In this document: one piece after another, positions 1-9,326 of the stretch
How positions within the stretch are numbered: the first letter of the stretch is position 1
Layout of the letters: the number at the start of each line of letters is the position of its first letter
Origin: Zymomonas sp.
GTDB lineage: Bacteria > Pseudomonadota > Alphaproteobacteria > Sphingomonadales > Sphingomonadaceae
Assembly: GCF_020216885.1 (NCBI RefSeq)
Contig: NZ_JAIWON010000057.1
Location: 1 to 12,943 of the forward strand
Direction: 5' to 3'
DNA: 12,943 nt
Notes under the pieces: model-generated
Told to the model about the DNA's origin: nothing
Seen by the model: only the letters and a program-made list of their open reading frames with translations
Databases searched by the model: none
Program-made: the position numbers and the translations under genes

Positions 1-57
1 CATAAAATTTCACCAATCGAACTTGACAGCGAAAAGACAGCAGGTCATCCCCGACAA

Positions 58-1518
58 ATGTTATTGCCGAAACGAGCCGCTACACGCCTTCGCCTTTCCT
101 TTTCCCGCCATAAAGTGATTGGAGCTATTGCGCTTCCTGCGATTGTCACCAATATCGCAACCGCTTTGTTTGGTCTGGCTGATATCTGGGCGATAGGCCG
201 CTTGGGCGATCCCCAAGCGCAAGGTGGTGTCGAAATCGGGGCAAAATTATTAACCACCCTCTGCGTGCTTTTTAATTTTTTACGATCTGGGACAACGGCT
301 TTGACGGCTCAAGCCGCCGGAAGACAGAATACAACCCAAGCCAGCCATGCCACCGCTTTGTCAGAAGCACAGTGGCAAGAAGCAGGGTTACGCCACCCCG
401 CAAATATAAAAGCCAGCTATGAAACCGAACAAACGCTTATTCGAGCCGTTTCTCTTGCCTTAGGACTCGGACTTTTATTGCTGCTTTTCAAAACTTTTAT
501 TATTCCCTTCGGGCTATCTTTAATGAATGCCTCTGGCGGAATTAGAGAGCAAGCCGCGTCTTATCTTTGTCTCCGTTACTGGATTGTGCCGCTCATTCTT
601 GCCAATATGGCCTTAAGTGCATGGCTGATCGGGATGCGGTCAATGCGTCTGGTTCTGGCTATCGAGGTTGCCAGTAATTTTTTTCATATTTCAATGGATT
701 GCTTCTTTGTCCTGTTGCTAAAGCAAGGGGTAAACGGGGTTGCGCATGCCTCTATTATCTCTGAAATCTTTTCAACTCTGTTGCTACTGGCGGCTGTCAC
801 CCGTTACGCTTCGCCTCAGCTATTATGTCGGCTGAGTTTTCATCGCCTGACATGGCAAAAAGAAACCATCTACAGCCTGTTCAGCCTCAATCGCGATCTA
901 TTCATCCGCACTTTACTGTTAATGACGGCTATTATTTTCTTTACTCGAATGAGTGTCCAACAAGGCGCTATTTTGCTTGCAGCTAATGCCATTATCAATC
1001 AACTTTTTTCACTCGCGACACTGATTTTAGATGGTTACGAAAGCTCGGCACAAATATTATGCGGTGAAGCGGCTGGCGCAAAAGATCACACGCGCTTCTC
1101 TCAACTGATGCGCGCTACTTTATTGCAGGCGTTTCTAGTCGCCACTTTATTAGCGCTTATCTACGGATTTTCGGGTTCATTACTGGTCAAATCTTTCACA
1201 ACGGATTCAATCGTTGCCCAAGCCGCTGGAAATTTATCTATCTGGCTAATTATCCTACCCCTCGTTGGGGTCAGCTCCTATGTAATGGATGGCGTTTTTG
1301 TCGGTGCTGGATGGAGCAAAGCAATGATGGGCAGTATGGCTATTGCGCTTTCGCTCTTCATGATTAGCCTGTTCTTTTTCAAAGAATGGGGAAATAATGG
1401 CTTGTGGTTATCCTTTAGCCTCTTTCTTTTTTATCGTAGTATTGCTCAAATTATTCGTTTACCCTTCATGGGAAGAAGACAATTTTACGATAATAAAAAA
1501 TTTAAAACATTAAAATAA
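58..1518 (+). CDS. MATE-family efflux transporter, DinF-like
   Basis: Probably an inner-membrane antiporter that expels drugs or metabolites using an ion gradient; the substrate cannot be read from sequence. The 486-residue protein is highly hydrophobic with about 12 membrane segments. The first runs through residues 20-45 and ends in the MATE-like stretch ADIWAIGRLG. Residues 73-87 (NFLRSGTTALTAQAA) closely resemble the DinF subgroup of MATE proteins, and the length suits the family. The loop after the second segment (about 90-127) is longer and more polar than usual, adding roughly 25-30 residues. The start is uncertain: no Shine-Dalgarno sequence precedes the ATG at 58, and the same frame is open without a stop back to base 1, so the true start may lie outside the window. 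No strong terminator follows the stop. Family call is firm, specificity unknown. Confidence 0.88.
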   Translation: MLLPKRAATRLRLSFSRHKVIGAIALPAIVTNIATALFGLADIWAIGRLGDPQAQGGVEIGAKLLTTLCVLFNFLRSGTTALTAQAAGRQNTTQASHATALSEAQWQEAGLRHPANIKASYETEQTLIRAVSLALGLGLLLLLFKTFIIPFGLSLMNASGGIREQAASYLCLRYWIVPLILANMALSAWLIGMRSMRLVLAIEVASNFFHISMDCFFVLLLKQGVNGVAHASIISEIFSTLLLLAAVTRYASPQLLCRLSFHRLTWQKETIYSLFSLNRDLFIRTLLLMTAIIFFTRMSVQQGAILLAANAIINQLFSLATLILDGYESSAQILCGEAAGAKDHTRFSQLMRATLLQAFLVATLLALIYGFSGSLLVKSFTTDSIVAQAAGNLSIWLIILPLVGVSSYVMDGVFVGAGWSKAMMGSMAIALSLFMISLFFFKEWGNNGLWLSFSLFLFYRSIAQIIRLPFMGRRQFYDNKKFKTLK

Positions 1519-1778
1519 ATTTTTATATTTAAATATATTTTCAATATACACCTTAAACATTAACAATAAAAATATAAAAATTATTACTTTTTTAAAAAGT
1601 TTGGTTTTTATGAAAAAAATAAAATAAATTTTTCCATAAATATTTTAATTTATTTGAAGAAAAAGATAAGATCATCCCAATGTAATTAAAATTATCTTAT
1701 ATATATCTCCATTATAGAGAAAAAATAAATTCAAATATCTTAAAAAAACTGTTAAAAATTCTAAAATTCCTCCCGTTA

Positions 1779-1792
1779 CTATAAAATTATAG
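1779..1792. promoter_or_regulatory. 14-bp dyad overlapping a possible -10 box of the autotransporter gene
   Basis: CTATAAAATTATAG is a perfect 6+2+6 inverted repeat. The contained TATAAA (1780-1785) is a plausible -10 element about 32 nt upstream of the start codon. No good -35 hexamer sits 16-18 bp upstream, so either an activator is needed or the match is chance in AT-rich DNA. The dyad could be a repressor or activator half-site pair; no regulator is identified. Confidence 0.3.
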
Positions 1793-1812
1793 TTAAATTA
1801 CAAAATTTGGGG

Positions 1813-1816
1813 GGAG
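1813..1816 (+). promoter_or_regulatory. Shine-Dalgarno sequence unusually close to the autotransporter ATG
   Basis: A run of six G's followed by AG places GGAG only one base before the ATG at 1818, much closer than the usual 5-9 nt. An in-frame TTG at 1827 (codon 4) lies 10 nt from the same GGAG, so translation may really begin there, removing MIN from the signal peptide. Either start leaves a working signal peptide. Confidence 0.4.
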
Positions 1817-1817
1817 T

Positions 1818-4800
1818 ATGATAAATTTGAGACGGATTATAACCCGTTTTTTTCTAGTGAGTTGTGTTTTCTACCCGCATGCTTTGCATGCAACTGAAAT
1901 ACCTCTCGATATTATCAATGAAGTAGAAGACGGATTTTCTTTCACCCGCTTAGGCATCAATGCCGGTGTTAATAACGGGGACCCGAAAGAATATCTTTTC
2001 GATACCGGCTCAGATTCCTTTAATATTGCAGTCGGCATGAATAATAATGGCACGATGCCTAGCTGGTTTCCGCAAACTGGTACGGCCGTATCCAGCCCTT
2101 ATGGTTATATGTATGGCGATGGCACCTATGGCTATCTGCAATCCGATACATCGATTTCAAACATCCAATTTTATAACAGCACAACAGGCAGCAAAATAGC
2201 CAATTATGACACATCAGCAGGTCTGGGTGTGGCTCTTATTCAAGCCTCTATTGCTACCGAAAACAGATTAAATCCTGATGATATCGGACAACAGATTTCA
2301 CCCGACACGGCAGGATTGGATCCTTCACAGACCTATTATCAAGATTTATCATGGCAACAATCACTGGACGCTGGCAAAGCGCCTGATGAAAATCATTTCT
2401 ACGGGATTATGGGGGCTGGTGATTTCATTTATCCCGGTGATAATGGCGGTGTTCCCGGCCAGCTCACTAAAAGCGGCTATATTGTCGAAGCCAATGGTAC
2501 CGCAACGACACCGGGAGATTGCGGGGCAAGCTGCCTTATCGTTGGATTAACCCCCGCCTTAAGGGCGCAATTCTTCACCCAAGTGCCTTGGCGCGGCATC
2601 ATCGGCAGTTTCCCGCTATCAGGCGCCAATGCCGGACGGCAATTTGATGCCATGTTCCAATATGCGCTTGATAATGGACAAAATACCAAAGGCATGCCGA
2701 CCCTGCTGGATTCTGGAACACCGATGATTATCGTCGGCTCAAATGATTTACTGGGTCAGGCGATTGATGCGGGTGCAACAGGCAGTGATGGCTATATCAA
2801 CGATGTTGACCCAGGTCATATATTAAATATTACTGGCAATGTCCCGAATGGTCAGACAGTTTCGGTTGTCACCGGTGATGGTTCGCAAGGCGATCAAACC
2901 AATGTTCTCACCTTGGGCAGCAATATCTACACACCTAATAACTATACTTTGGAAGGCGTTTCTTTCTTCTTACAAAATGCCGTGATGTATGATCTGGAAA
3001 ATGCCGTAACGGGCTATACGCCCTTTTACGTGTCGGATTATAATTTCACCAATGGGCTGGACGTTTCTTCTGATATGGGGGCATTGGGACTAGCTGGGGT
3101 CATCTCTGGTAGCAAAGGCGTGAATATTCAGGATGGTGGCATCGCCTATCTAACCAATAACAACAGCTACACCGGTGCTACTAATATCGCTAAAAAAGGT
3201 TGGTTAGGCATCGGCGGCACGGGCAGCATATCCCAATCGGCGGTTGTTAATGTCGCGGGAAGTTTCGATATCGCGCATTCCGAAACAGGACAGAGTATCC
3301 GCTCTTTATCTGGCAGTGGACAAGTCGTCTTAGGCGATAACACTCTGTTGCTTAGCCAAGCACAAGATACCTTCTCCGGTTCTATTCGCGATGACTACGC
3401 AGAAGACTCAACCCGCGCCGCGATGGTGCCGGTGCCTATTTTAACAGGCGGCGAAAACCAAACTCATGGTGGTGTGATCATTGGCGGTGGCCAAGAAATC
3501 TTCTCCGGCAATAACAGTTACAGCGGAAAAACCGGCGTTGCCGCGGCTGCCCAACTCATCTTGACCGGAAGATTGGATAAGTCACAGGTAGAAAATGCAG
3601 GCCGTTTTGAAAATAACGGCGAAACAACGGCCCTTGTCAATTCAACGGGCATTGTCAGTGGTAACGGGCTTTTTGCTGGCGGTTTGACCGTCAAGCAAGG
3701 GATTGTCACACCAGGTGCCGTGCTCAGTAATAGCGGCGGCAATATGCATGTTTCACAAAATTTAGTGCTGGATAGTGCCGCGACCTATCTCACCCAAATA
3801 GACAGCAATAGCGCCAGTATGATTGCCGTAGAGGGCAAGGCTGAAATCAATAACGCTACGCTTGTCAGCCTAGCCACTTCCGAAGCAGGGCGACCAAAAT
3901 TGGGACAAAATTATACAATTTTGACCGCCTCGGGCGGGATATCCGGTCAATTTGGAGCTATCAAAAGCGATCTGACAGGCAATGCCCTTTATCCCTTCCT
4001 GACAACTGGCGTTGATTACCAGAGCAATATTGTTTCTCTTGAAATCGAACGCAGCAATATCGCTTTTGCGAATGCCGCCCAAAGCCGAAATGAACGGAAT
4101 ATTGCAACGGCACTTGATAGGATGTCCCCTACCTCCAGCTTGACTCTACCGGCCACGCTGCTTGATTTTGCAGCGGCACAGAATGCTTTCAATAGCCTGT
4201 CTGGTGAAATTCATGCCTCGGCAAGAACAGCACTCATTCAAAATGCCACCGAGATCAGGGATATGGCCATCAACCGGATGCGGGCAGCGGACTGTCTTTT
4301 GGGGGCATCTACTGAAAAAACTGCCAATCGGGATGGTCGCTCTACAGGAGCGACCTGCGACAGCGATCAAGGCCAAACACTTTGGATGCAATCCTACGGC
4401 AATTGGAGCCATAACAGCCACAGCGCCAATGCCGCTGGAATGAGCAATTCCGTCGGCGGCTTTGTTCTCGGTGGTGAAACCTCGCTTATCCCAAATTGGC
4501 ATATCGGTGCCTTGGTTGGCTACGGTCATTCCGGCTTTTCTGTCTCCGAACGGGCTTCATCTGGCCACAGCAATAACGTTACCTTGGGTGGCTATGCCAA
4601 TACGCATTGGGATCGTCTTGGCTTAAGAATGGGCGCAACCTACACATGGGATAGATTGGCAACCCGTCGGAAAGTACTTTACGCTGATTTTACCGATCAA
4701 CAAAGCAGTCGCTATAATGGCGGCACCGTGCAGGCCTTTGCCGATATCGGCTATCGCTTTGACATCGGTCGGGTCATGGTCGAACCTTTTGGAAATGCCG

Positions 4801-5198
4801 CCTATATCAACCAGCACACCAATGCTTTCCGTGAATCAGGCGGCGCAGCGGCGCTCTCTGGCCATGCTTTAAGCAGCAATATGGCCTATGCGACTTTTGG
4901 TTCCCGCATCGCCTCCCGCGTAACGCTTGGAAAATCGACTGTCCTGACACCGAATGCCACAATCGGTTATCGTCATGCTTTCGGGACAATCACGCCTTCC
5001 ATCAAAGAAAATTTTCTTAATCAAACGGCTGACTTCAATGTTTCGGGTGTGCCTTTAGCTGAAAATTCGGCGATGGTCAGCGTCGGCCTACAAGCCCAAG
5101 TCAAAAATCGCCTACAGCTAGGCCTTAGCTATAGCGGCCAATATAGTGCGCATTATTCTTCAAGCGGCCTCAAAGGTAATATTTCATGGGTCTTCTGA
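1818..5198 (+). CDS. Autotransporter with an N-terminal pepsin-like aspartic peptidase domain
   Basis: Predicted type Va secreted or surface protein of 1126 residues. Residues 1-25 form a signal peptide (basic start, hydrophobic FFLVSCVFY, cleavage near HALHA). Residues about 40-405 follow the order of a two-lobed A1-type aspartic peptidase: DTGS at 62-65 (Asp62), flap YGDGT at 99-103, strand YGIMG at 195-199, a segment ending TQVPW at 254-258, LLDSGT at 296-301 (Asp298), and last-strand-like FFLQNAVMYDLENAVTGY at 383-400. Both catalytic aspartates are present, and little room exists for a propeptide. Passenger-associated repeats follow (NNNSYTGATNI near 447-457; GNNSYSG near 564-570), then a beta-helix-like region. 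The barrel spans about 855-1126 and ends in Trp-Val-Phe, the usual outer-membrane terminal aromatic. Mature cysteines are only C235, C239, C826 and C847. The autotransporter call is firm; the peptidase call rests on motif order read by eye, and activity is inferred. Confidence 0.9.
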   Translation: MINLRRIITRFFLVSCVFYPHALHATEIPLDIINEVEDGFSFTRLGINAGVNNGDPKEYLFDTGSDSFNIAVGMNNNGTMPSWFPQTGTAVSSPYGYMYGDGTYGYLQSDTSISNIQFYNSTTGSKIANYDTSAGLGVALIQASIATENRLNPDDIGQQISPDTAGLDPSQTYYQDLSWQQSLDAGKAPDENHFYGIMGAGDFIYPGDNGGVPGQLTKSGYIVEANGTATTPGDCGASCLIVGLTPALRAQFFTQVPWRGIIGSFPLSGANAGRQFDAMFQYALDNGQNTKGMPTLLDSGTPMIIVGSNDLLGQAIDAGATGSDGYINDVDPGHILNITGNVPNGQTVSVVTGDGSQGDQTNVLTLGSNIYTPNNYTLEGVSFFLQNAVMYDLENAVTGYTPFYVSDYNFTNGLDVSSDMGALGLAGVISGSKGVNIQDGGIAYLTNNNSYTGATNIAKKGWLGIGGTGSISQSAVVNVAGSFDIAHSETGQSIRSLSGSGQVVLGDNTLLLSQAQDTFSGSIRDDYAEDSTRAAMVPVPILTGGENQTHGGVIIGGGQEIFSGNNSYSGKTGVAAAAQLILTGRLDKSQVENAGRFENNGETTALVNSTGIVSGNGLFAGGLTVKQGIVTPGAVLSNSGGNMHVSQNLVLDSAATYLTQIDSNSASMIAVEGKAEINNATLVSLATSEAGRPKLGQNYTILTASGGISGQFGAIKSDLTGNALYPFLTTGVDYQSNIVSLEIERSNIAFANAAQSRNERNIATALDRMSPTSSLTLPATLLDFAAAQNAFNSLSGEIHASARTALIQNATEIRDMAINRMRAADCLLGASTEKTANRDGRSTGATCDSDQGQTLWMQSYGNWSHNSHSANAAGMSNSVGGFVLGGETSLIPNWHIGALVGYGHSGFSVSERASSGHSNNVTLGGYANTHWDRLGLRMGATYTWDRLATRRKVLYADFTDQQSSRYNGGTVQAFADIGYRFDIGRVMVEPFGNAAYINQHTNAFRESGGAAALSGHALSSNMAYATFGSRIASRVTLGKSTVLTPNATIGYRHAFGTITPSIKENFLNQTADFNVSGVPLAENSAMVSVGLQAQVKNRLQLGLSYSGQYSAHYSSSGLKGNISWVF

Positions 5199-5240
5199 TC
5201 CAATCATTTTTCCCCGACAAAACTTCCTTATAATCTCTTC

Positions 5241-5272
5241 AAGGCGTTACCTTCAAAAGTAACGCCTTTTTT
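5241..5272 (+). terminator. Rho-independent terminator of the autotransporter gene
   Basis: AAGGCGTTAC pairs perfectly with GTAACGCCTT across an 8-nt loop and runs into six T's (5267-5272). It lies 43 nt after the autotransporter stop, so that gene is probably a single transcription unit. Confidence 0.9.
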
Positions 5273-5343
5273 CAAAAAAAGAAAATCCCAAGACAAAGAG
5301 CAGGTGGTTCAAAAAGACACATCCCTCAAAGCAATGAAGAAAT

Positions 5344-5365
5344 AAGGCCAAAAACTGGCCTTTTT
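5344..5365 (+). terminator. Second terminator-like hairpin upstream of rplU
   Basis: AAGGCCA pairs with TGGCCTT around a 5-nt loop and ends in five T's. It may back up the terminator at 5241-5272 and insulate rplU from read-through. The candidate rplU promoter lies just downstream of it, which argues against a role as an rplU attenuator unless transcription starts further upstream. Confidence 0.6.
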
Positions 5366-5388
5366 CGGCTGACAACCGATTCAACATA

Positions 5389-5417
5389 TTGACTCACGAC
5401 TCACTTTAGACTAGCAG
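5389..5417 (+). promoter_or_regulatory. Candidate rplU promoter
   Basis: TTGACT at 5389-5394 is a good -35 hexamer. With a 17-bp spacer the -10 would be TAGCAG (5412-5417), which is weak. Its position after two terminators and before the L21 leader supports a promoter here, but the exact -10 is uncertain. Confidence 0.35.
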
Positions 5418-5433
5418 AGCACACTTAAACCGG

Positions 5434-5456
5434 CATGTGTGGGTTAACCACGCATG
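5434..5456 (+). promoter_or_regulatory. Hairpin in the rplU 5' leader
   Basis: CATGTGTGG (5434-5442) pairs with CCACGCATG (5448-5456) over a 5-nt loop, giving a 9-bp stem with one G-T wobble. It sits 44 nt before the L21 start codon. L21 leaders with conserved structure are known in Firmicutes; whether this hairpin takes part in comparable autoregulation is only a guess. No T-run follows, so it is not an intrinsic terminator. Confidence 0.45.
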
Positions 5457-5500
5457 ATCCGATCTGTTTATTTCATGCCTTTGAAGAAGTGATAAAAGCC

Positions 5501-5809
5501 ATGTTCGCTATCGTGCGCACCGGCGGGAAGCAATACCGCGTCGCCGCTGGAGACAAAATTGTTGTCGAAAAAATCGCCGGCGAGGCGGGAACGACAGTTT
5601 CGCTTGAAGATGTCCTGCTTGCCGGTGAGGGTGCTGATCTCCAGCCCGTCAAAGGTTTGACGGTTTCAGCCGAGATCATTGCTCAGGCTAAGGCGGAAAA
5701 AGTCATCGTCTTCAAGAAACGTCGCCGCCATAACTACCGTCGCCGTAACGGCCACCGTCAGCAGCATACAATCCTCAAGATTGTATCAGTCGGTAACGCC
5801 GCTGCTTAA
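5501..5809 (+). CDS. rplU: 50S ribosomal protein L21
   Basis: Structural protein of the large ribosomal subunit that binds 23S rRNA. The 102-residue product matches the family length (about 103). It begins with the classic [14 protein letters not shown] and carries the basic C-terminal signature [20 protein letters not shown] near residues 67-86. The ATG at 5501 is chosen because it gives this canonical N-terminus. The frame continues upstream to an ATG at 5435, but those 22 extra codons have no L21 similarity and lie in the leader hairpin. A purine-rich GAAGAAG sits 13-19 nt upstream, so the ribosome site is only moderate. It precedes rpmA by 132 nt, the conserved bacterial order, and both are probably on one transcript. 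Confidence 0.97.
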   Translation: MFAIVRTGGKQYRVAAGDKIVVEKIAGEAGTTVSLEDVLLAGEGADLQPVKGLTVSAEIIAQAKAEKVIVFKKRRRHNYRRRNGHRQQHTILKIVSVGNAAA

Positions 5810-5895
5810 TATTGGATTTCATTTTTTCTGAAACTTTTTCCGGCACTATGCGTATTCTACCCAACAGTGCCAGAATGTTCAGAATTTTAACCGGC

Positions 5896-5924
5896 AAAGC
5901 CATTACTTTTTAAAAGTCGGCTTT
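5896..5924 (+). other. Compound hairpin in the rplU-rpmA spacer
   Basis: AAAGCC (5896-5901) pairs with GGCTTT (5919-5924), enclosing a second short stem ACTTT/AAAGT (5905-5909 with 5913-5917). It ends three bases before the rpmA Shine-Dalgarno. It could be a partial terminator, an RNA-processing site or a stabiliser that tunes L27 relative to L21; the T-run after it is short, so efficient termination is unlikely. Confidence 0.35.
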
Positions 5925-5941
5925 TCTAGGGAGATTACATA

Positions 5942-6211
5942 ATGGCACATAAGAAAGCAGGCGGTTCATCGCGTAACGGCCGCGATTCAGCTGGTCGTCG
6001 CCTTGGTGTTAAAAAATTTGGTGGTGAAAGCGTTATTGGCGGTAACATTATTATTCGCCAGCGCGGTACCAAAGTTTACGCCGGTCGCAATGTAGGTATG
6101 GGCAAAGACCATACTTTATTTGCAACAGCCGAAGGCCGTGTCGTTTTCCATAAAGGAAAACTTGGACGCAGCTATGTCAGCGTCGATGCCTTGCCATTGG
6201 CAGCTGAATAA
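5942..6211 (+). CDS. rpmA: 50S ribosomal protein L27
   Basis: Large-subunit protein whose flexible N-terminus reaches toward the peptidyl-transferase centre. The 89-residue sequence starts [20 protein letters not shown] and contains the conserved [20 protein letters not shown] (residues 33-52). It is the short form without the cleavable N-terminal extension found in Firmicutes. A strong Shine-Dalgarno AGGGAG (5928-5933) sits 8 nt before the ATG. It is the last gene of the rplU-rpmA unit, followed by three hairpins, the last a strong terminator. Confidence 0.98.
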   Translation: MAHKKAGGSSRNGRDSAGRRLGVKKFGGESVIGGNIIIRQRGTKVYAGRNVGMGKDHTLFATAEGRVVFHKGKLGRSYVSVDALPLAAE

Positions 6212-6224
6212 CGGATGATCCGTT

Positions 6225-6272
6225 GGGTCGTCCGTCAAAGGGCGACCCGATTATGACTGTTTTTAAACAGTC
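6225..6272 (+). repeat. Two tandem stem-loops after rpmA
   Basis: First stem: GGGTCGTCC (6225-6233) with GGGCGACCC (6240-6248), 9 bp with one wobble and a 6-nt loop. Second stem: GACTGTT (6255-6261) with AACAGTC (6266-6272) and a 4-nt loop. Neither has its own T-run, but together with the terminator at 6276-6313 they form three back-to-back hairpins that may stabilise the 3' end of the ribosomal-protein mRNA. Confidence 0.6.
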
Positions 6273-6275
6273 ACG

Positions 6276-6313
6276 AAAGGGAGCAGCCTTCTAAAAGGCC
6301 GCTCTTTTTTTTT
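6276..6313 (+). terminator. Strong rho-independent terminator of rplU-rpmA
   Basis: GAGC (6281-6284) pairs with GCTC (6301-6304) and GCCTT (6286-6290) with AAGGC (6295-6299), with one A-C mismatch and a CTAA loop, followed by nine T's (6305-6313). The AAAGG before the stem can extend pairing into the T-run. Confidence 0.92.
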
Positions 6314-6404
6314 GATCGGTTAGTCGCTCATATAATTCGTCTTTTGTCATGATACTGTCTTTTAAGGCAGCTACAAACGGGGGGCGATCAAGGAGCTTAA
6401 ACCG

Positions 6405-7013
6405 ATGTTCGCTTATAGCGCACGTTTATTTTTGAGGCCGCTTTGGTCAGATGACCTCGGCGTTTTACTCGATCTGCTGGACACTGCCTCATCACGCAGC
6501 GGATTACTCGACTCTCCCGATAACGATGTAACCCGTTATTTACGGGATAACGCCGCACGGCTTATTCACGAAAATGACGTTACCCGCCCTCATTCCGGCA
6601 TTTTTTTGCGGGATGGGAAAGAACCCCGTCTTATCGGCATCACAGCCCTTGCGGGAAAAGAAGCGCATTTCTTCTGCTGGATTGCTCCCGCTTTTCGGGG
6701 ACAAGGCTTTGCTACCGAAGCCAGCCGACTGATGCTTCATTTCGCGGATGAGGCCTTGCGCCTTCCGTCGCTGACGGCAGCCTATGATCATGCAGATGCT
6801 GCGGCTGAAAAATTGCTGACCAAACTTGGTTTTTCTGAAAAACAGAAAACGCCGCCAACGGCTGCTTGGGGTGCTGCCAATACATCGGTATCTTTTTTAC
6901 CGGAAAATTTTATCAAGGAAGAACGCGTCAGGGTCTTTTCCTCCTGTCAGCCTTCTCTTCAACACAGTAAATCACAGACTATTTCAAACAGAAGCGCGAC
7001 ACTCGCTGCGTAA
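6405..7013 (+). CDS. GNAT-family N-acetyltransferase, RimJ/RimL-like
   Basis: Transfers an acetyl group from acetyl-CoA to an amine, probably a protein N-terminus or small molecule; the substrate is unknown. The 202-residue protein opens with a strand typical of the RimJ/RimL group (ARLFLRPLWSDDLGVL). It carries the CoA-binding loop FRGQGFATEA at 97-106 (Arg98, Gly99, Gly101, Ala103), and AAEKLLTKLGF (133-143) resembles the closing helix of the fold. Residues past about 165 look unstructured. A Shine-Dalgarno AGGAG (6391-6395) lies 9 nt before the ATG. Acetyltransferase genes between rpmA and obg are common in alphaproteobacteria, which points to a link with translation or ribosome proteins, but that is association only. 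Confidence 0.88.
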   Translation: MFAYSARLFLRPLWSDDLGVLLDLLDTASSRSGLLDSPDNDVTRYLRDNAARLIHENDVTRPHSGIFLRDGKEPRLIGITALAGKEAHFFCWIAPAFRGQGFATEASRLMLHFADEALRLPSLTAAYDHADAAAEKLLTKLGFSEKQKTPPTAAWGAANTSVSFLPENFIKEERVRVFSSCQPSLQHSKSQTISNRSATLAA

Positions 7014-7022
7014 TATGATAAC

Positions 7023-7051
7023 GGGGATATTATTGATGAAATGATATCCCC
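7023..7051 (+). other. Stem-loop between the acetyltransferase and obg
   Basis: GGGGATAT (7023-7030) pairs perfectly with ATATCCCC (7044-7051) around a 13-nt loop. No T-run follows directly. It may act with the next hairpin as a composite terminator or protect the mRNA end. Confidence 0.45.
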
Positions 7052-7060
7052 TGCTATCAT

Positions 7061-9322
<2,262 letters not shown>

Positions 9323-9326
<4 letters not shown>

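Larger units (their letters stand above)
1519..1817. other. AT-rich intergenic spacer
   Basis: This 299-bp gap between the MATE gene and the autotransporter is extremely AT-rich, with many A and T runs, and I see no convincing coding region in it. It holds a weak inverted repeat, ACTTTTT/AAAAAGT, at 1586-1600 that might serve the upstream gene. A pair of arms AAGATAA (1663-1669) and TTATCTT (1692-1698) is separated by a 22-nt loop. A short dyad lies at 1779-1792 just before the autotransporter. It most likely carries the autotransporter promoter region, possibly with UP-element-like tracts, but I cannot fix a -35 box. Confidence 0.6.

Noticed and set aside
4146..4529. Antisense frame of 127 codons within the autotransporter
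   Set aside because: It is covered by the passenger-barrel junction on the plus strand and its product is low-complexity and unlike any family I know.
5435..5500. Upstream ATG as the L21 start
   Set aside because: The 22 extra residues have no L21 similarity and fall within a leader hairpin; [14 protein letters not shown] at 5501 is the universal N-terminus.
6826..7044. Frameshift at the end of the acetyltransferase gene
   Set aside because: An overlapping frame exists there, but its product shows no acetyltransferase continuation; the main frame already contains the full fold, with only a disordered tail after it.
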